DNA of 64,000 nucleotides from Halictus rubicundus (taxonomy: Eukaryota > Arthropoda > Insecta > Hymenoptera > Halictidae), in NCBI RefSeq assembly GCF_050948215.1, contig NC_135149.1, forward strand, positions 14,117,001-14,181,000, given 5' to 3'. Within the stretch, counting starts at the first letter, position 1. Every line of letters starts with the position of its first letter. Positions 12,977 through 23,776 of the stretch are shown one piece after another. Under the pieces are notes generated by a model. The model made no database searches, was not told the DNA's origin, and saw only the letters and a list, made by a program, of their open reading frames with translations. A program made the translations under genes and the position numbers.

Positions 12977-13345
12977 TTTCTTCACGAATAAGCAAAGGAC
13001 TCAAGCGCGTATAATTCCATAACGCTATTTCCGAGCGCTTCAAGTACCTACAACTCGAAACTTCAAACTGTTATATCTCATCATGGAAGTATCTGACAAA
13101 AAAATGTTTCAGACAAAATTGACTTGTTTTTTCCTGTAGAATCTAAATATGTAACATTTTATAGGGGGTTCCATTTAAAATTATAAAGGTACCTCCCCTC
13201 CCCCGTTAAAAGGGAAGGGAGGCCACTTCACGTTTATGTAGTCAGAAAGGCCCTTCAGTTCCATGCAATTTAAGACTAAGAACTTTAAAATCGATGGCAT
13301 AGTTTTCGAGATATTGAGCTGTCCAGAGTTATGTGGGCCACCCTG
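12977..13345 (-). repeat. right terminal inverted repeat of the DD41D element
   Basis: About 369 bp, the inverse of 11487-11854. It starts 11 bases after the transposase stop and ends at the TA target site. Confidence 0.9.
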
Positions 13346-13355
13346 TATAGAGAAA
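13346..13355 (+). mobile_element. MITE family A, copy 2, right-hand stub
   Basis: TATAGAGAAA continues the MITE after the DD41D insertion. The expected terminal TCACTGTA is replaced by unrelated sequence. Confidence 0.7.
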
Positions 13356-13360
13356 AATAT

Positions 13361-13411
13361 GCAGAAGTTTGAAGAGGTCAATTTGACCGGCCGTGGTAGG
13401 TTTAGTGTTAA
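13361..13411 (+). repeat. dispersed repeat F, copy 1
   Basis: GCAGAAGTTTGAAGAGGTCA, then TTTGACCGGCCGTGGTAGGT and a TTAA. Near-identical to 17673-17724. Confidence 0.7.
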
Positions 13412-14733
13412 GATGACTGACTACTAGAACAATTACCTCCATCCCCTCTAAAAAGGACATCTGAATTCATAAGAACTTTTTTTTATTATTATTATTATAA
13501 AGCAATGTATAACAGTCGCGTTCAGCGTTCGCTAGCTCCAGTCTTAACTCCGCCCAGCAGTGTATATTGTTGGAACGCATAGACACTTTGTTCGTTTGAA
13601 AAGCGAAGGCGCGGCTAACAGTCGCCAGCACAATGCGCGGAGGACTGACGATCGTCGGAGGTAAAAACGACCGGGTATGAGTCGACCATTTGGCGAACTG
13701 TTCGATGCGGGCTTGTCCGCGATAAATCTCCGCGGAACTGAGCAGAAGCGGTCGCGTCACGCGTTCACAGTGTTCACGGCGAACCGTTTCGCGTCGTGTT
13801 GTTCCTCGAACGAGGCGCAGAAGCCGGTAGGGATGAAGCGATCGGCAGAAAATTGAGATTTTATATCGGTGAAATAAAAGTGGGACGTGTGCGCTCGCGC
13901 AAGCCTGCCACGGTCTATCTTTTAATGAAAGAACGCGATCGGCTGTCTGTTACCGAGGACGTAACATGCAATTACACCGTAATTAACCGGAGGCTGAATA
14001 CGCGATGCGCTCGGAATATTTTTCCGTGGCACGTTTTACGACGTCGCCGCGCCTTGACACCTTCATAATGACATTAAACTTAATAGCCCGGCTCCGCATT
14101 TTCCAACCCCGTACATTGTGCGGTCTTAATAAGACGCAGGCAATCGTACGGGTAAACGCGAGGATCTTTAATTAAAATATTTTAATCGAGACCCGGTTCG
14201 ACGCTGACTAATGGACGGGAAAAGACCATCAACCCCCTCGAAATATTGTTCGAAGATGTTTCACTTTGATGGCTCCACGTTTGCTGGGGAAACGACGGCG
14301 GGATAGCGGTCGCGACAGTATTCAAATGACATATTTGATGAAGACGTACACCGTTGGGGATCGATTCCGAACGTGTTTCACTATTTTTTTTTCGAGAGAG
14401 ATAAGGTTTCACATCGTTCACCCCGTTTATACTGCTTGTTACCCGTTTATGCTCGCCAGCCCGCATGTGTTTGTAAATGGTAGCGATCATATTGGGATCA
14501 CTAGAACACGAACGTCAGAAAATGTTCTCGGATCCCAAAAGCCATTGAACAGTTATGCAAAATATTTAGAAGGACATTTGTGCGATAAAGACGTCTACAC
14601 ATTATCTTGAACCTCGAATGGCATAGGATCTTCCTAAAAACACCATAAAAATTTACCGTGGTACTTCGAAGTATGTAGTTATAAGGATCTCCATATTTGC
14701 AATTTTAATGCAATGCATTAGCGAGAAGGAGTA
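13412..14733. other. non-coding; nothing recognised
   Basis: Moderate GC with CpG. Frames of 90-114 codons show no known motif. Confidence 0.6.
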
Positions 14734-14915
14734 TACAGTGTTTACTCTATACTCAAATGCCTAACCGATAAAAGTCTCAGAACTATTCCCACTGCTGCGG
14801 GGCCCAGAAGCTCGAGAGACCTCGGTCGTCTCTAGGATCAAAGAATAGTATCTCCTGGCCGATATACGTTCCTGGCTAGACCAGTGTTTTGGACATATAT
14901 CCAGTAAACACGGTA
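14734..14915. mobile_element. MITE family B, copy 1
   Basis: Starts TACAGTGTTTACTCTATACT and ends with the inverse of the CGTGTTTACTGGATATATG type end. Related to family A through the ACTATTCCCACTGCTGCGGG core. Confidence 0.82.
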
Positions 14916-16746
14916 GTGTGATCTAGCAGCGATCTGGGCCGATTAGCCTGACACAGTGGGGGATGTCCTAAGCCATTTTCGGCAACTTCCGGCAGTGCTC
15001 AGCGTTCTTGATCGCAGCGCCGCCGTGCCGCGTCGGCAAAATTCCTTCTAATTGATCTCGATGTAGAGCGAGTAATTTGGCGAAATTAGCGGAAACCGTC
15101 ATACGTCCACGTACGTCACGGTCGGCGATCGAGGATCCATCATTAGCAGGAGGACGGAGCCGATTGGCGCGTTTGTGCGAGTTCGCAGGCGTTTCGTGCG
15201 CGTTTACGGCGCGGTCCACGTTGGATTCCCGATGACCAGCCGCGTTCTTAGCGTGGCGTAATTGCATGATGATACGTTCCGGCCATGTTGGGCCCCTAAC
15301 GGCGCACGCGACCCTATATGGTGCCCCTTCCTTCGCCGAGCCGATGTCTTATTTCTGGACCGCGTGGAAACGAAAGCCAAACAGGAGTCCTCGAATCGGC
15401 AAGGTTCGGCCAGGAATTGGTACTTAGTCTTTATTTGGGGCGGTGCATTCAACCCTTCCGTTTTTGTCAGTGCGACGCTTTATGATCTTGAGCCGCTCTC
15501 ATCAGCGCGTAACGACTGCGAGATACATCTCGACGGCCACGAGAGTGTGTTTGGACCATAATATGCAGGGTGTTCCGTAATATGCGAGACCCACTTCAGA
15601 AGTGAACGTATCAGGCCTAAAAACTGGGACACCCGGTATAGGTAAAAGGTACGAGGTGTTTCATAATGTGTGGGATCCACTTCAGGAGGGGACAGGGCAC
15701 AGAAAGGACAATTAAAACAGCTCGCGTAAACGTGTGTCCTATTTGACCTTGTTTCAAAGTTATTTTTGTGTTTCAATGATCCGCGAGAGTTTACCACCCC
15801 CGACGTTATTCTGCGGCTTCTCCGGCGCGGAGGATTCGAAGGAATTACCATCATAATAAATTACTGTTGTACGAAAATTATCTCTGCACGCAATTTGTAC
15901 GCATTGTCGTGCTGCGACGAAGTTTTCTGCGACAAACAGATCTGTTATGGATTCAAACGCTCTGCGATACCTTCACCTTTAACATTCCAGCAACGGCGGC
16001 CGATTGCGCCATTTTTGTAAACCAGTTCGCGAACACTTTGCGTGCACATAATTTGAGAATTGAATTCTGAGTAATAATGTTTTGTACTCGATACCCCAAT
16101 ACATAGGTAGATGGTTTTATTTCTGCATACCAAGAGTGTACACTGATGCAAAAACCACAGTGAGTTTGTCGGAGACTACTTTTTGAGTTTGAAGAGAAAA
16201 CGTGTTACCCTTGAATACCAGAAATACGCAAATTTTCAACTAAACAAAATTTTAGAAATGAATAACAATCGTCTCCTCGAGTCGCCTCGTAAATATCTTC
16301 TTTTTAACGAGATATTGAAAACGACTACTGTCGGCAAGAGGAAAGAAGATTAAAGATATTAATATCAATCTTCGGGGGAAAAAAGGTTCAAGAAGTTAAT
16401 AATAAGTTTTCAAAAAAAAAAAAAAAAAGTAAGATTGAAAACGTCGTACAAGTTTTGTCGTACATGGTAATGGTTTTATGAGGACATTAAGATGCGACAA
16501 AAACGTCAGAAGTGACTGCAAATGCCGATTATCTGCTGTTGGTGTAACCATAATGAAGATTACACGGAACGGAGTCTTAAAATAATCTTCAACTATAGAG
16601 ATTAACGCATAGCAATTTATTTCGCATTTATCATGATCAGTGTTCATCGAATGGCGTCAACCGAAGCCGGCGTCTACAATAATAAACGCCATGAGCGAAC
16701 GGCATCTGTAATTCAACGTTAAACAATACGGTTATTCGCCGAATTA
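14916..16746. other. non-coding with one short repeat
   Basis: Apart from 15566-15691 and a poly-A at 16411-16428, nothing is recognised. Confidence 0.6.
15566..15691. repeat. short repeat with two related halves
   Basis: CAGGGTGTTCCGTAATATGC ... ACCCACTTCAGAAGTG is echoed about 85 bases later by AGGTGTTTCATAATGTGTGG ... ATCCACTTCAGGAGGG. The first half ends with ACACCCGGTA, inverse to its start, so it may be a very short TA-flanked MITE (15566-15636). Confidence 0.55.
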
Positions 16747-16955
16747 TTAACACTATGTCCACGCAACACTAAAAGCGACTATTTTACATTACTTTGTAAG
16801 CATACCAACAACGTGTTTTTGTAAATTTTTAGCCAATTGTTTTACAACATATATCTAAAGAAATGACGTCGAAAAATTCCTCACGAATACATCTTTACAA
16901 TCTCAATAAGCGCGAATTAGAAATACTAGAACCCGTGATTTTAAGTACATCTTAA
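16747..16955. mobile_element. TTAA-flanked short element G, copy 1
   Basis: Bounded by TTAA at both ends. Shares TATTTTACATTACTTT, the ACATATATCTAA/AATATATACCTAA block and ATTAGAACCCGT-type sequence with the copy at 26517. Non-coding. Confidence 0.75.
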
Positions 16956-17133
16956 CACTAATCTTACCAACACTTATTGTATACCTATTCTAGAATGAAT
17001 TAGTAGATGAGCAACATTCATAAAATGGCGATACAAATTTATTTTATATAATTTCAATTATTTAAAAAATACTGCGATGTTCTCTCCTCGATTTAAAAAA
17101 TTGTACTGTGTCGTCCACCCTTGCGGTTTGGAT

Positions 17134-17347
17134 GTACAATGATTTCTCTATATGTCGCGAAGGCCTGGATGGTAAACGTCTCGGAATTATCCCCACTACC
17201 GGGGGGTATATCCCGGAGGGGCCGCGAAGCTCGAGAGCGCTCGGACGCCGAAGAGTATAAACATAACACGCCTTGGGGAATGTCCCCTGGACGATATATG
17301 TCGCTGGCAAGACCCGGGTTGTTGACATACATCGAGAATTCGCTGTA
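17134..17347 (-). mobile_element. MITE family A, copy 3
   Basis: Long form (214 bp). Ends are TACAATGATTTCTCTATATG and the inverse of the CAGCGAATTCTCGATGTATG end. Contains the full core CCCCACTACCGGGGGGTATA and the GTTGTTGACATA block. Confidence 0.9.
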
Positions 17348-17672
17348 TTTGCCATGAAACTTATCATCTAGGTAGGTGCGTAACTTGATAGCGTCTCATT
17401 CAATGAGGCGGCTCATTTATTTTCAGTTGGCCATGCCACATTGAGAATAGCTTTTCTTTTATACTGATTGTTTAGGTTTAGAAGAGTACATACCATAGTA
17501 TCTCGTGCGGTCAAATTGACCGGCCGCGGTAGGTAGGACAAGATACATATATTTCTTGAAAAAAAAAAAAATAAAACGAGAACTAAATACTGAAAAACCC
17601 ATCGTATACATACTTTAAGAAAAGTCGTAAAGATAAATAGTGATGTGATAATGTTGTATGTACGAAATTGTA

Positions 17673-17724
17673 CGCAGAAGTTTAAAAAGGTCAATTTGAC
17701 CAGCCGTGGTAGGTGTAGTGTTAA
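17673..17724 (+). repeat. dispersed repeat F, copy 2
   Basis: GCAGAAGTTTAAAAAGGTCA, then TTTGACCAGCCGTGGTAGGT, ending in GTGTTAA. A third partial match (TTGACCGGCCGCGGTAGGTA) is at about 17515. Confidence 0.7.
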
Positions 17725-18721
17725 AAATGGCTTTACACGTGGAACTTTATGAGCGAAACTGTGTCCGAAAAAAGATGGTCGGTGAGTTTTTGCGAACACT
17801 TTGGAGTTCATTATTCGTCGTATAAGCAATCGGTCCGCTAGTGATAAAAATAATTGGGGTATAATGTTGGGGTATATTTTCTATCGTGATCATTAAAACA
17901 GTCCTCCGATAGAAATCTTCCGAAGGAAAAAAGAAATGAGTATTGGCTGAAACGCGACGCCAATGCGGCTGCCATTCAGCGCGACGCGACGCGACGCGAC
18001 GGTCGTTCGATTTGCTCGGCTGCTCGCCGAGGCCGATTTCGATAGTCTCGTCGGGGTCCTCTTGTCCAATTAAAATTAACCAATCGACGATAATGTCTGC
18101 GAATCGGCCGTGTCGTCGTCGACATGGCCGGAGAGGAAGAAAAGAAATCATGAGGCCGCGCGCATTAATCAGCGTAATTAGACGCTATTTATCTGGCAGT
18201 TACCTCTGTGCCTCTCTCCCTGCGTTCGACGCGAGCCGGCCAATTGAGACGACGATGGATATCGATCGGTACGCTCATTATTGATAATCTATACGCCGTA
18301 ATAAGCGGCCGATCCGGCTGGTACAACGGTGGCAGCTTGAAGGATCATCGTCGGCCAATAAAGACCCGGTTTCTGCCTTCCGGAACTGCGAAATTTCGTT
18401 TTCCTTTTAATCTTTACGACGCGCAATTACTTTCCCCCGTCTATTTTCGAGAACTCGCGACGTTCACGGCGAAAACATTTATGGCTCAATCGTGGCAAAC
18501 AATCCGTCACCGACCCCTTTCACGATCGAGCACAAAGAAGTTGCGAGCTGCTCCTTTTGTGTCGTACAATTTCTTGAAGCACATTCGAAGTGTATGATAA
18601 ATATTCGTAATATAATCCGAGTAAAAATCGTTCACACATCCAGCGAGGCTAATGATTTCAAGCTTAAATTTTCAGTTAGAAATGGAAACGTGATTTCCAA
18701 TCATTCTTCGATTTCAGCTAC
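17725..18721. other. non-coding; nothing recognised
   Basis: Includes a short CGACG tandem near 17980-18000. Confidence 0.6.
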
Positions 18722-18894
18722 TACAGTGAATTCTCGATATATGTCAACAACACGGGTCTTGCCAGCGTCGTGTATCGTCTAGGAGGCATACCCAAGCTTC
18801 GCATACCCTCACAGGGTGTACCCCGCGTTAGTAGGGATAATTCCGCGACATTTATCATCCAGGTCTTGGCGACAAATATAGAGAAATCACTGTA
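18722..18894 (+). mobile_element. MITE family A, copy 4
   Basis: Both ends are intact: TACAGTGAATTCTCGATATA on the left and the inverse of TACAGTGATTTCTCTATATT on the right. 173 bp with a TA at each end. Confidence 0.92.
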
Positions 18895-19924
18895 TGTCAG
18901 TTTAAGTCCGATAAAGGCGAAACGATTTCGCGATTTGTCGTTGCACCAGTCGCGACTTCCATTGATTCGAAATTGGTCGATCATTGTTTAAGACTGTCAT
19001 TCTTGCGGGATAAATTGAGAGATAGCTTTACGGAAGCGACGATTATGGAATGGACGCGTCATTGCGTCTTGTCACGGTCCAGCAGCAAAATTAAATGAAT
19101 CATTATCGTCGTTGTCAAGTTCATTATGCCGTGAGAGGATGATCGAGACGATTTCCCTGGACGAAGAGGAAACCGTGTGGTGTACCGCGACACAAAAAAC
19201 AAGATCGAGATGACCAACGACGAGGCGGACGTGAAAATTGTTTAACTTGTTCCTTCATGAATTATTTAATGCCGCTACCCCTGTGTATCATCCATCAGAT
19301 TTGATGGCCGTTTCCGATAATAATACCGTGCCCGTGAGAAAATTAAAAATCCGCTTATTAGAGCGTAAGTATCTGCCAATGGAACGCGCGAAGGTGTTCC
19401 ATCAATCGGGAGTGAATATTTCTCGGAAGTAATGAGTCTTAGATAGGATCTAATATAAATCATCTTTTCGCTGCACACACTTTCGAAAGACTCGCGAACT
19501 TGTACTTTCTCACTGAATCATCATGGAATATTGTATTATCGCCTATAGAATAACATACATTATTCATTTGTAATTGATGCTTGATGTATCACTAAGCTTC
19601 GCGAACAATTCACGCTTTTCTATAGTTTATTGAATTATAATATTTTCCCCATGAAAACATCGTTGGACGTTATTTGATAACGGGCGTGATCGTTGCTTCA
19701 ACTAAATCGGAAAATTAGATTTGATCTTAATCAAATAATTCGATTATAAAATCACAGAGAAGTAGCGATACTAAATAATTTTCGACCGTGATGCTTCGAC
19801 CTTTGCGAAACTGAAACAATTATTTGGTCCCTGAAACAGTTTACAACAGTGCACCGCAACCTTTTACTGTTTACGGCACACCACAAGTAAAAGCTTGCAA
19901 ACACATAAATTACTATAATACGTA
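18895..19924. other. non-coding; nothing recognised
   Basis: AT-rich; no exon or repeat boundary seen. Confidence 0.6.
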
Positions 19925-20693
19925 CACATGCTCACGACAGTATTTGAACGCCCTGGAATACATTATAACTTTTTTTTAAATTGGACCAAACGACCTGACT
20001 TTTTTTGAGCAATTAGAAGAATTGGTTTACCAAATGACGTGCAGAAAAGATGTTGAAAAAATTACAATTGCTAGGAATTATAAGAGCAAATAAAAAAAGG
20101 CACTTTCCGAAATATTTTTATTTGAGCCTTTCATGAAAATTTAATATATGCGTTTTGTAGATCTATGTTAATTATACACACGAATTACAAATAGGTAAAG
20201 ACTTTTGGTCAGTTTCTGCTTAATTTCTTGTACGCTACTATAGTGGCTTCCGTGGAAAGCATCAGTTTGAACGGTAACGTCACTATAGTGGCTTTTGTGC
20301 CATACGCGACCAAGCGCGCCGCACAGTGGGCAATTTGGACAAAATCGGATTCAAAATCAAGGAACTTTCGATAGGAATGAGGTAGAGCGATGAAATTTTT
20401 TTTAAATGAAAGCTGTAACTTTGTAGAATATGTGTGCCGTCCCTGGGAGACAGAGTTGCGGACGAACGCGCCGTGCGTAAGAGGTTAAAATCCACAGATT
20501 TCAATGAAATTTTCAGTATGTGTACAACTAACATAGATCTACAAAACGCATATTTTAAATTTTCATTACAGGCCCAAATAAATGTAATAAATATTCTTGC
20601 ACGTTATTCGGTAAACCAATTCTTCTAATTGCTGAAACAAAGTCACGTCGTTTGGTCCAATTTAAAAAAAGTTATACTGTTTTCGTGAGCCAG
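19925..20693. mobile_element. foldback element D, copy 1, carrying a TTAA element
   Basis: TA-flanked foldback element with arms of roughly 250-300 bp. Left CACATGCTCACGACAGTATT pairs with right TTTCGTGAGCCAG; both arms contain AAATTGGACCAAACGAC or its inverse and the TAGATCTATGTTA block. No coding capacity. The centre is interrupted by a TTAA-flanked element at 20220-20488. Confidence 0.87.
20220..20488 (-). mobile_element. TTAA-flanked (piggyBac-style) short element E, copy 1
   Basis: Bounded by TTAA at 20220-20223 and 20485-20488. The inner sequence GTACGCTACTATAGTGGCTT and GGCTTTTGTGCCA is the inverse of the 54.2-kb copy; it also has a ~120-bp stretch that the other copy lacks. The right end TAAGAGGTTAA is the family terminal motif. 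TTAA target choice is characteristic of piggyBac; no transposase is present. Confidence 0.85.
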
Positions 20694-21494
20694 TATATAT
20701 GTTTCTATTAGATGAATTAACACAATAAAATAGCTCTATGTATGTAGCACTGGCATAGAACACGAACTGCTAGGGACTAACACGGTCGTTCAAGGAAACG
20801 ACTCAATCGATTCTCAATGATTTATCAATTTCGTTCCAATATCATGAAAACGGAGTACAATCGCTGACGGAAATTAAATCTGCATATAGGAGAGCTAAGA
20901 ATCCCTTTCGCCAAGAAAATTCTCGAAACCCCGAGAACGTTTCGCCTCGTGCTATTTCATTTCGCGATTCAGATAACGACCTTCTCTATTGCCGAGTCAA
21001 TCATAATTGCCGATCTTTTTTCAATTCCGCCGTTCCGGCATTAGCATACGTATCGGGGCGTGTTCAGCGAACGAGTCTGCCAAAACAATCCGTGGATCCG
21101 CAGATTCTTGTCGCAGATATGGAGCGAGGGTAGACGACGGTCCTCATAAAATCACTGAAATTCCATGTTTATTCAATATGCCAGGATTCAGTTTCCCGGC
21201 CTTATCTACGATGAGACGATTGGGGTGAATGATACCGGTGCCTTGAACAATTTTGCGGCGATAAGCTTTCGATCCCCCTGCGCGAGGCTGCTTTTATGCG
21301 GGAGATGGTCCTTCGTATGCACAATATTGTCCTCTATCTTCTACAGAAATCGATAAACTGAATACATTGCTTGTTCTGTAATACTTTTCTACCCATCTCT
21401 TGTAGAAAATAACGGAGTTCATCGAATGCTTCATGTTCAAATGTAACACAAATCTTTCGTAATGTCTTCATGAAACTGAAAATGTCACTCGAAC
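20694..21494. other. non-coding, upstream of the homeodomain exon
   Basis: Probably part of the upstream unc-4 intron. No exon is evident. Confidence 0.6.
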
Positions 21495-21709
21495 TACAGT
21501 GATTTCACTATATATGTCGTCAAGGTCTGGGTGATAAACGTCACGGAATTATCCCCACTACCGCGGGGTATATCCCATGAGAGGCTACGAAGCTCGAAAG
21601 GCCACAGACGCCAGGGAGTGTAAACATAACACGGCTCGGGTATGTCTCCTGAACGATACAAGTCGCTGGCAAGGCCCGTATTGTTGACATATATCGAGAA
21701 TTCACTGTA
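21495..21709 (-). mobile_element. MITE family A, copy 5, just upstream of the homeodomain exon
   Basis: Long form (215 bp). Starts TACAGTGATTTCACTATATA, ends ATCGAGAATTCACTGTA. It ends 235 bp before the acceptor of the first homeodomain exon, so it lies in the upstream unc-4 intron. Confidence 0.92.
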
Positions 21710-21944
21710 CTTCATCCCGGAAAAATCATAAGCATCCTTACAAGCATCCTATTCAGTTTAAAATAAAACAAAACTCTTATCGAACACATTATATACATAT
21801 ACTCGTAACTGAAAGAACAATGGGATAGATATTTGGCTGCTTTGATAAAATTTTACTGTTCGCCGGTTTAATGGGGGGAGAAAAAAGATGGGGATTGAAT
21901 TTTTCGGCGAGTCGACGGAAACGTAAATATGTTTGTTATTTCAG

Positions 21945-22117
21945 GATGCGACGGCGAATCGGACGAAGGCGGGAGCAAGAGACGAAGGAGCAGGACCAAC
22001 TTTAGTAGTTGGCAATTGGAGGAATTGGAACGGGCATTTCTCGCGAGTCATTATCCCGATGTCTTTATGCGGGAAGCTTTGGCTGCGAGACTCGAGCTGA
22101 AAGAGAGCCGTGTCGCC
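21945..22117 (+). CDS. unc-4: unc-4 homeobox gene, exon with homeodomain residues 1-46 (partial gene)
   Basis: This internal coding exon encodes ten acidic/glycine-rich residues (CDGESDEGGS), then the basic KRRR and homeodomain residues 1-46. F8, L16 and F20 of the hydrophobic core are present. The run SHYPDVFMREALA is typical of the UNC-4/UNCX family. The exon is preceded by TTATTTCAG at 21936-21944 and followed by the donor GTGAGT at 22118. It starts with two bases that complete a codon, so the upstream exon ends in phase 1; it ends in phase 0. The break between homeodomain residues 46 and 47 is the classic intron position of paired-type homeoboxes. The family is known to act as nuclear transcription factors, mostly repressors, that specify motor-neuron and interneuron identity. 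The exon with the start codon was not found. A MITE lies 235 bp upstream. Confidence 0.95.
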
Positions 22118-23430
22118 GTGAGTACAAATATTTTCGTGATCTTAAAAAATTTCTTGATTCCGAACGAAACAGAAAAAAAAAAATTACTAGTGTCCGTGGG
22201 AAAAAAGAAAGACATCTTAAATTGATTATCGATTTTGTTTTTATTTGAGTATATAAGATGTTGAAAGATGTTGCACACTCTGTACGGAAGCAGAATGACA
22301 TCTTAACCGTGAAGAGTGCGATTCTTTTAAAATTTCTAAATAGACTGAGGTTCTTTATGCAAAATAAAAATGTTGTGCATCAATTTTAAGAAGTAGGAGC
22401 CAAGTAAAAAAAGTCTTTCTTTGTTTGAAGTAATAGAAAGCAGATATACAAACATATCCGTTATTGCTTCTTCAGCCCGTTTCGTGCAACCACCGAGGCT
22501 TTATCGTACTAGCCAGCGAGATGAACGTTATTTTTACCGCCAGTTTCTTTCTCACTGCATCGGAACAATACATTTCGTTCAGTAATTCTATGTAGCCCTC
22601 GAGAAACTACGTGTAGCACGTGCGTGTGCTGTCATATCGTTCAGGAGCGTATACTCGAATTAGTGGAGGGTATAGTTAGGACTGGAAAATATCTTCCTAA
22701 TGATTTCTAGTGGTAATTATATCTGTCCTCGTTCCACAATCTCGCCTCGAGAGATGCGAGTAGAAAAAACGCAGTTTTATTACGACCCGATTCGACGTAC
22801 CGGTATTGGTTTATCAGGGCTCCGAGATCGGTTGTGCCGATAGGCGAGAATTTATAGCGACTTGGACATCATTTTTCGAGGGTTGATGCCCGACAGACAT
22901 CGTCGGGGGTGGCGCGGCCTCTGAGCTGGTCTCCCGGGGGTAGTTAGTCCATCTGCTTGGTTCTGAATGCGGTTACCTTCTCAGAGAGGTCGAGCTGTCC
23001 TGGTCGACTGGTGTTCGAGGGTAGTAAACTGAAGAAGATCCATCTCGGGTGGCTCCGACTCGTTCACCGTATCATTTGAATAATGAAGAGAATTTTATGT
23101 GGAAGTCGTTCCTTTCGTCGTGGTTCCTTCCGTCGTCGTTCCTCTCCCGAGTGCCGGACTCCGTAATGAAATTTAGAAATCTTCGGATTCCCCGAGCATC
23201 CTGAATTTTTATGAATCTCGCGAACGAAATATCTTGGATGTACTAGATCGGTGGGGAAAATATTTGCGGTCTTCAAGCTTCAGCGATTTTTCTGAACCGA
23301 CAGTTTGTCTCATTATATTCAATGAAAAGTGCGAAGCTTCGTCTATAGATTTGTGCTCAGTCTTCTGTCGTAACTGTTTATTATTACCTTATGTTCGTTG
23401 TCCAAGTGAAAATGCAGAAAAAGTGAAATA

Positions 23431-23776
23431 TACAGGGTGTCTCAGAAAGAGTGTACGAAAAAGAGAGGGGTGATTCTCGAGGGAATTCTGAGCACCTTTG
23501 AGCACTATTTGCGAACGGACTCCGGTTCGGCAACAGGTCCCGCTGAGCGCGGCGTTGCCGTTGGCCGAGCCACAATCCGTCCGCTGTAGCAGCGTTCCGA
23601 TTGGTCCGTGTTTTTCGTTAATAACTCCTTAATAAAGCCGCGGAGAACATTTTCGCAAAGGAAAAAGTTGCTTCAAATGACCTCAAGAATCCTGTACTTC
23701 CTTTCAAGGAAGTACGACCACGAATTGGCAATAGAAAAATGTGCACAGCTACACTCTTTTTGGGGCACTCTGTGTA
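23431..23776. mobile_element. TA-flanked MITE in the homeobox intron
   Basis: Left end TACAGGGTGTCTCAGAAAGA and right end, in inverse, TACACAGAGTGCCCCAAAAA form imperfect terminal repeats, followed in both by GAGTGTA. 346 bp, no transposase. The type is consistent with a Tc1/mariner-derived MITE. Confidence 0.75.

Larger units (their letters stand above)
11487..13345 (+). mobile_element. DD41D-type Tc1/mariner-superfamily element with long inverted repeats
   Basis: The 1,859-bp element is bounded by CAGGGTGGCCCACATAAC on the left and its inverse on the right, with a TA duplication on each side (11485-11486 and 13346-13347). The terminal inverted repeats are unusually long, roughly 11487-11854 and 12977-13345, and differ by only a few bases and indels, which suggests a fairly recent insertion. 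A single transposase region lies between them. The element interrupts a copy of MITE family A: removing it and one TA rejoins the MITE end as GACATATATAGAGAAA. It lies about 8.6 kb upstream of the homeodomain exon. Confidence 0.93.
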
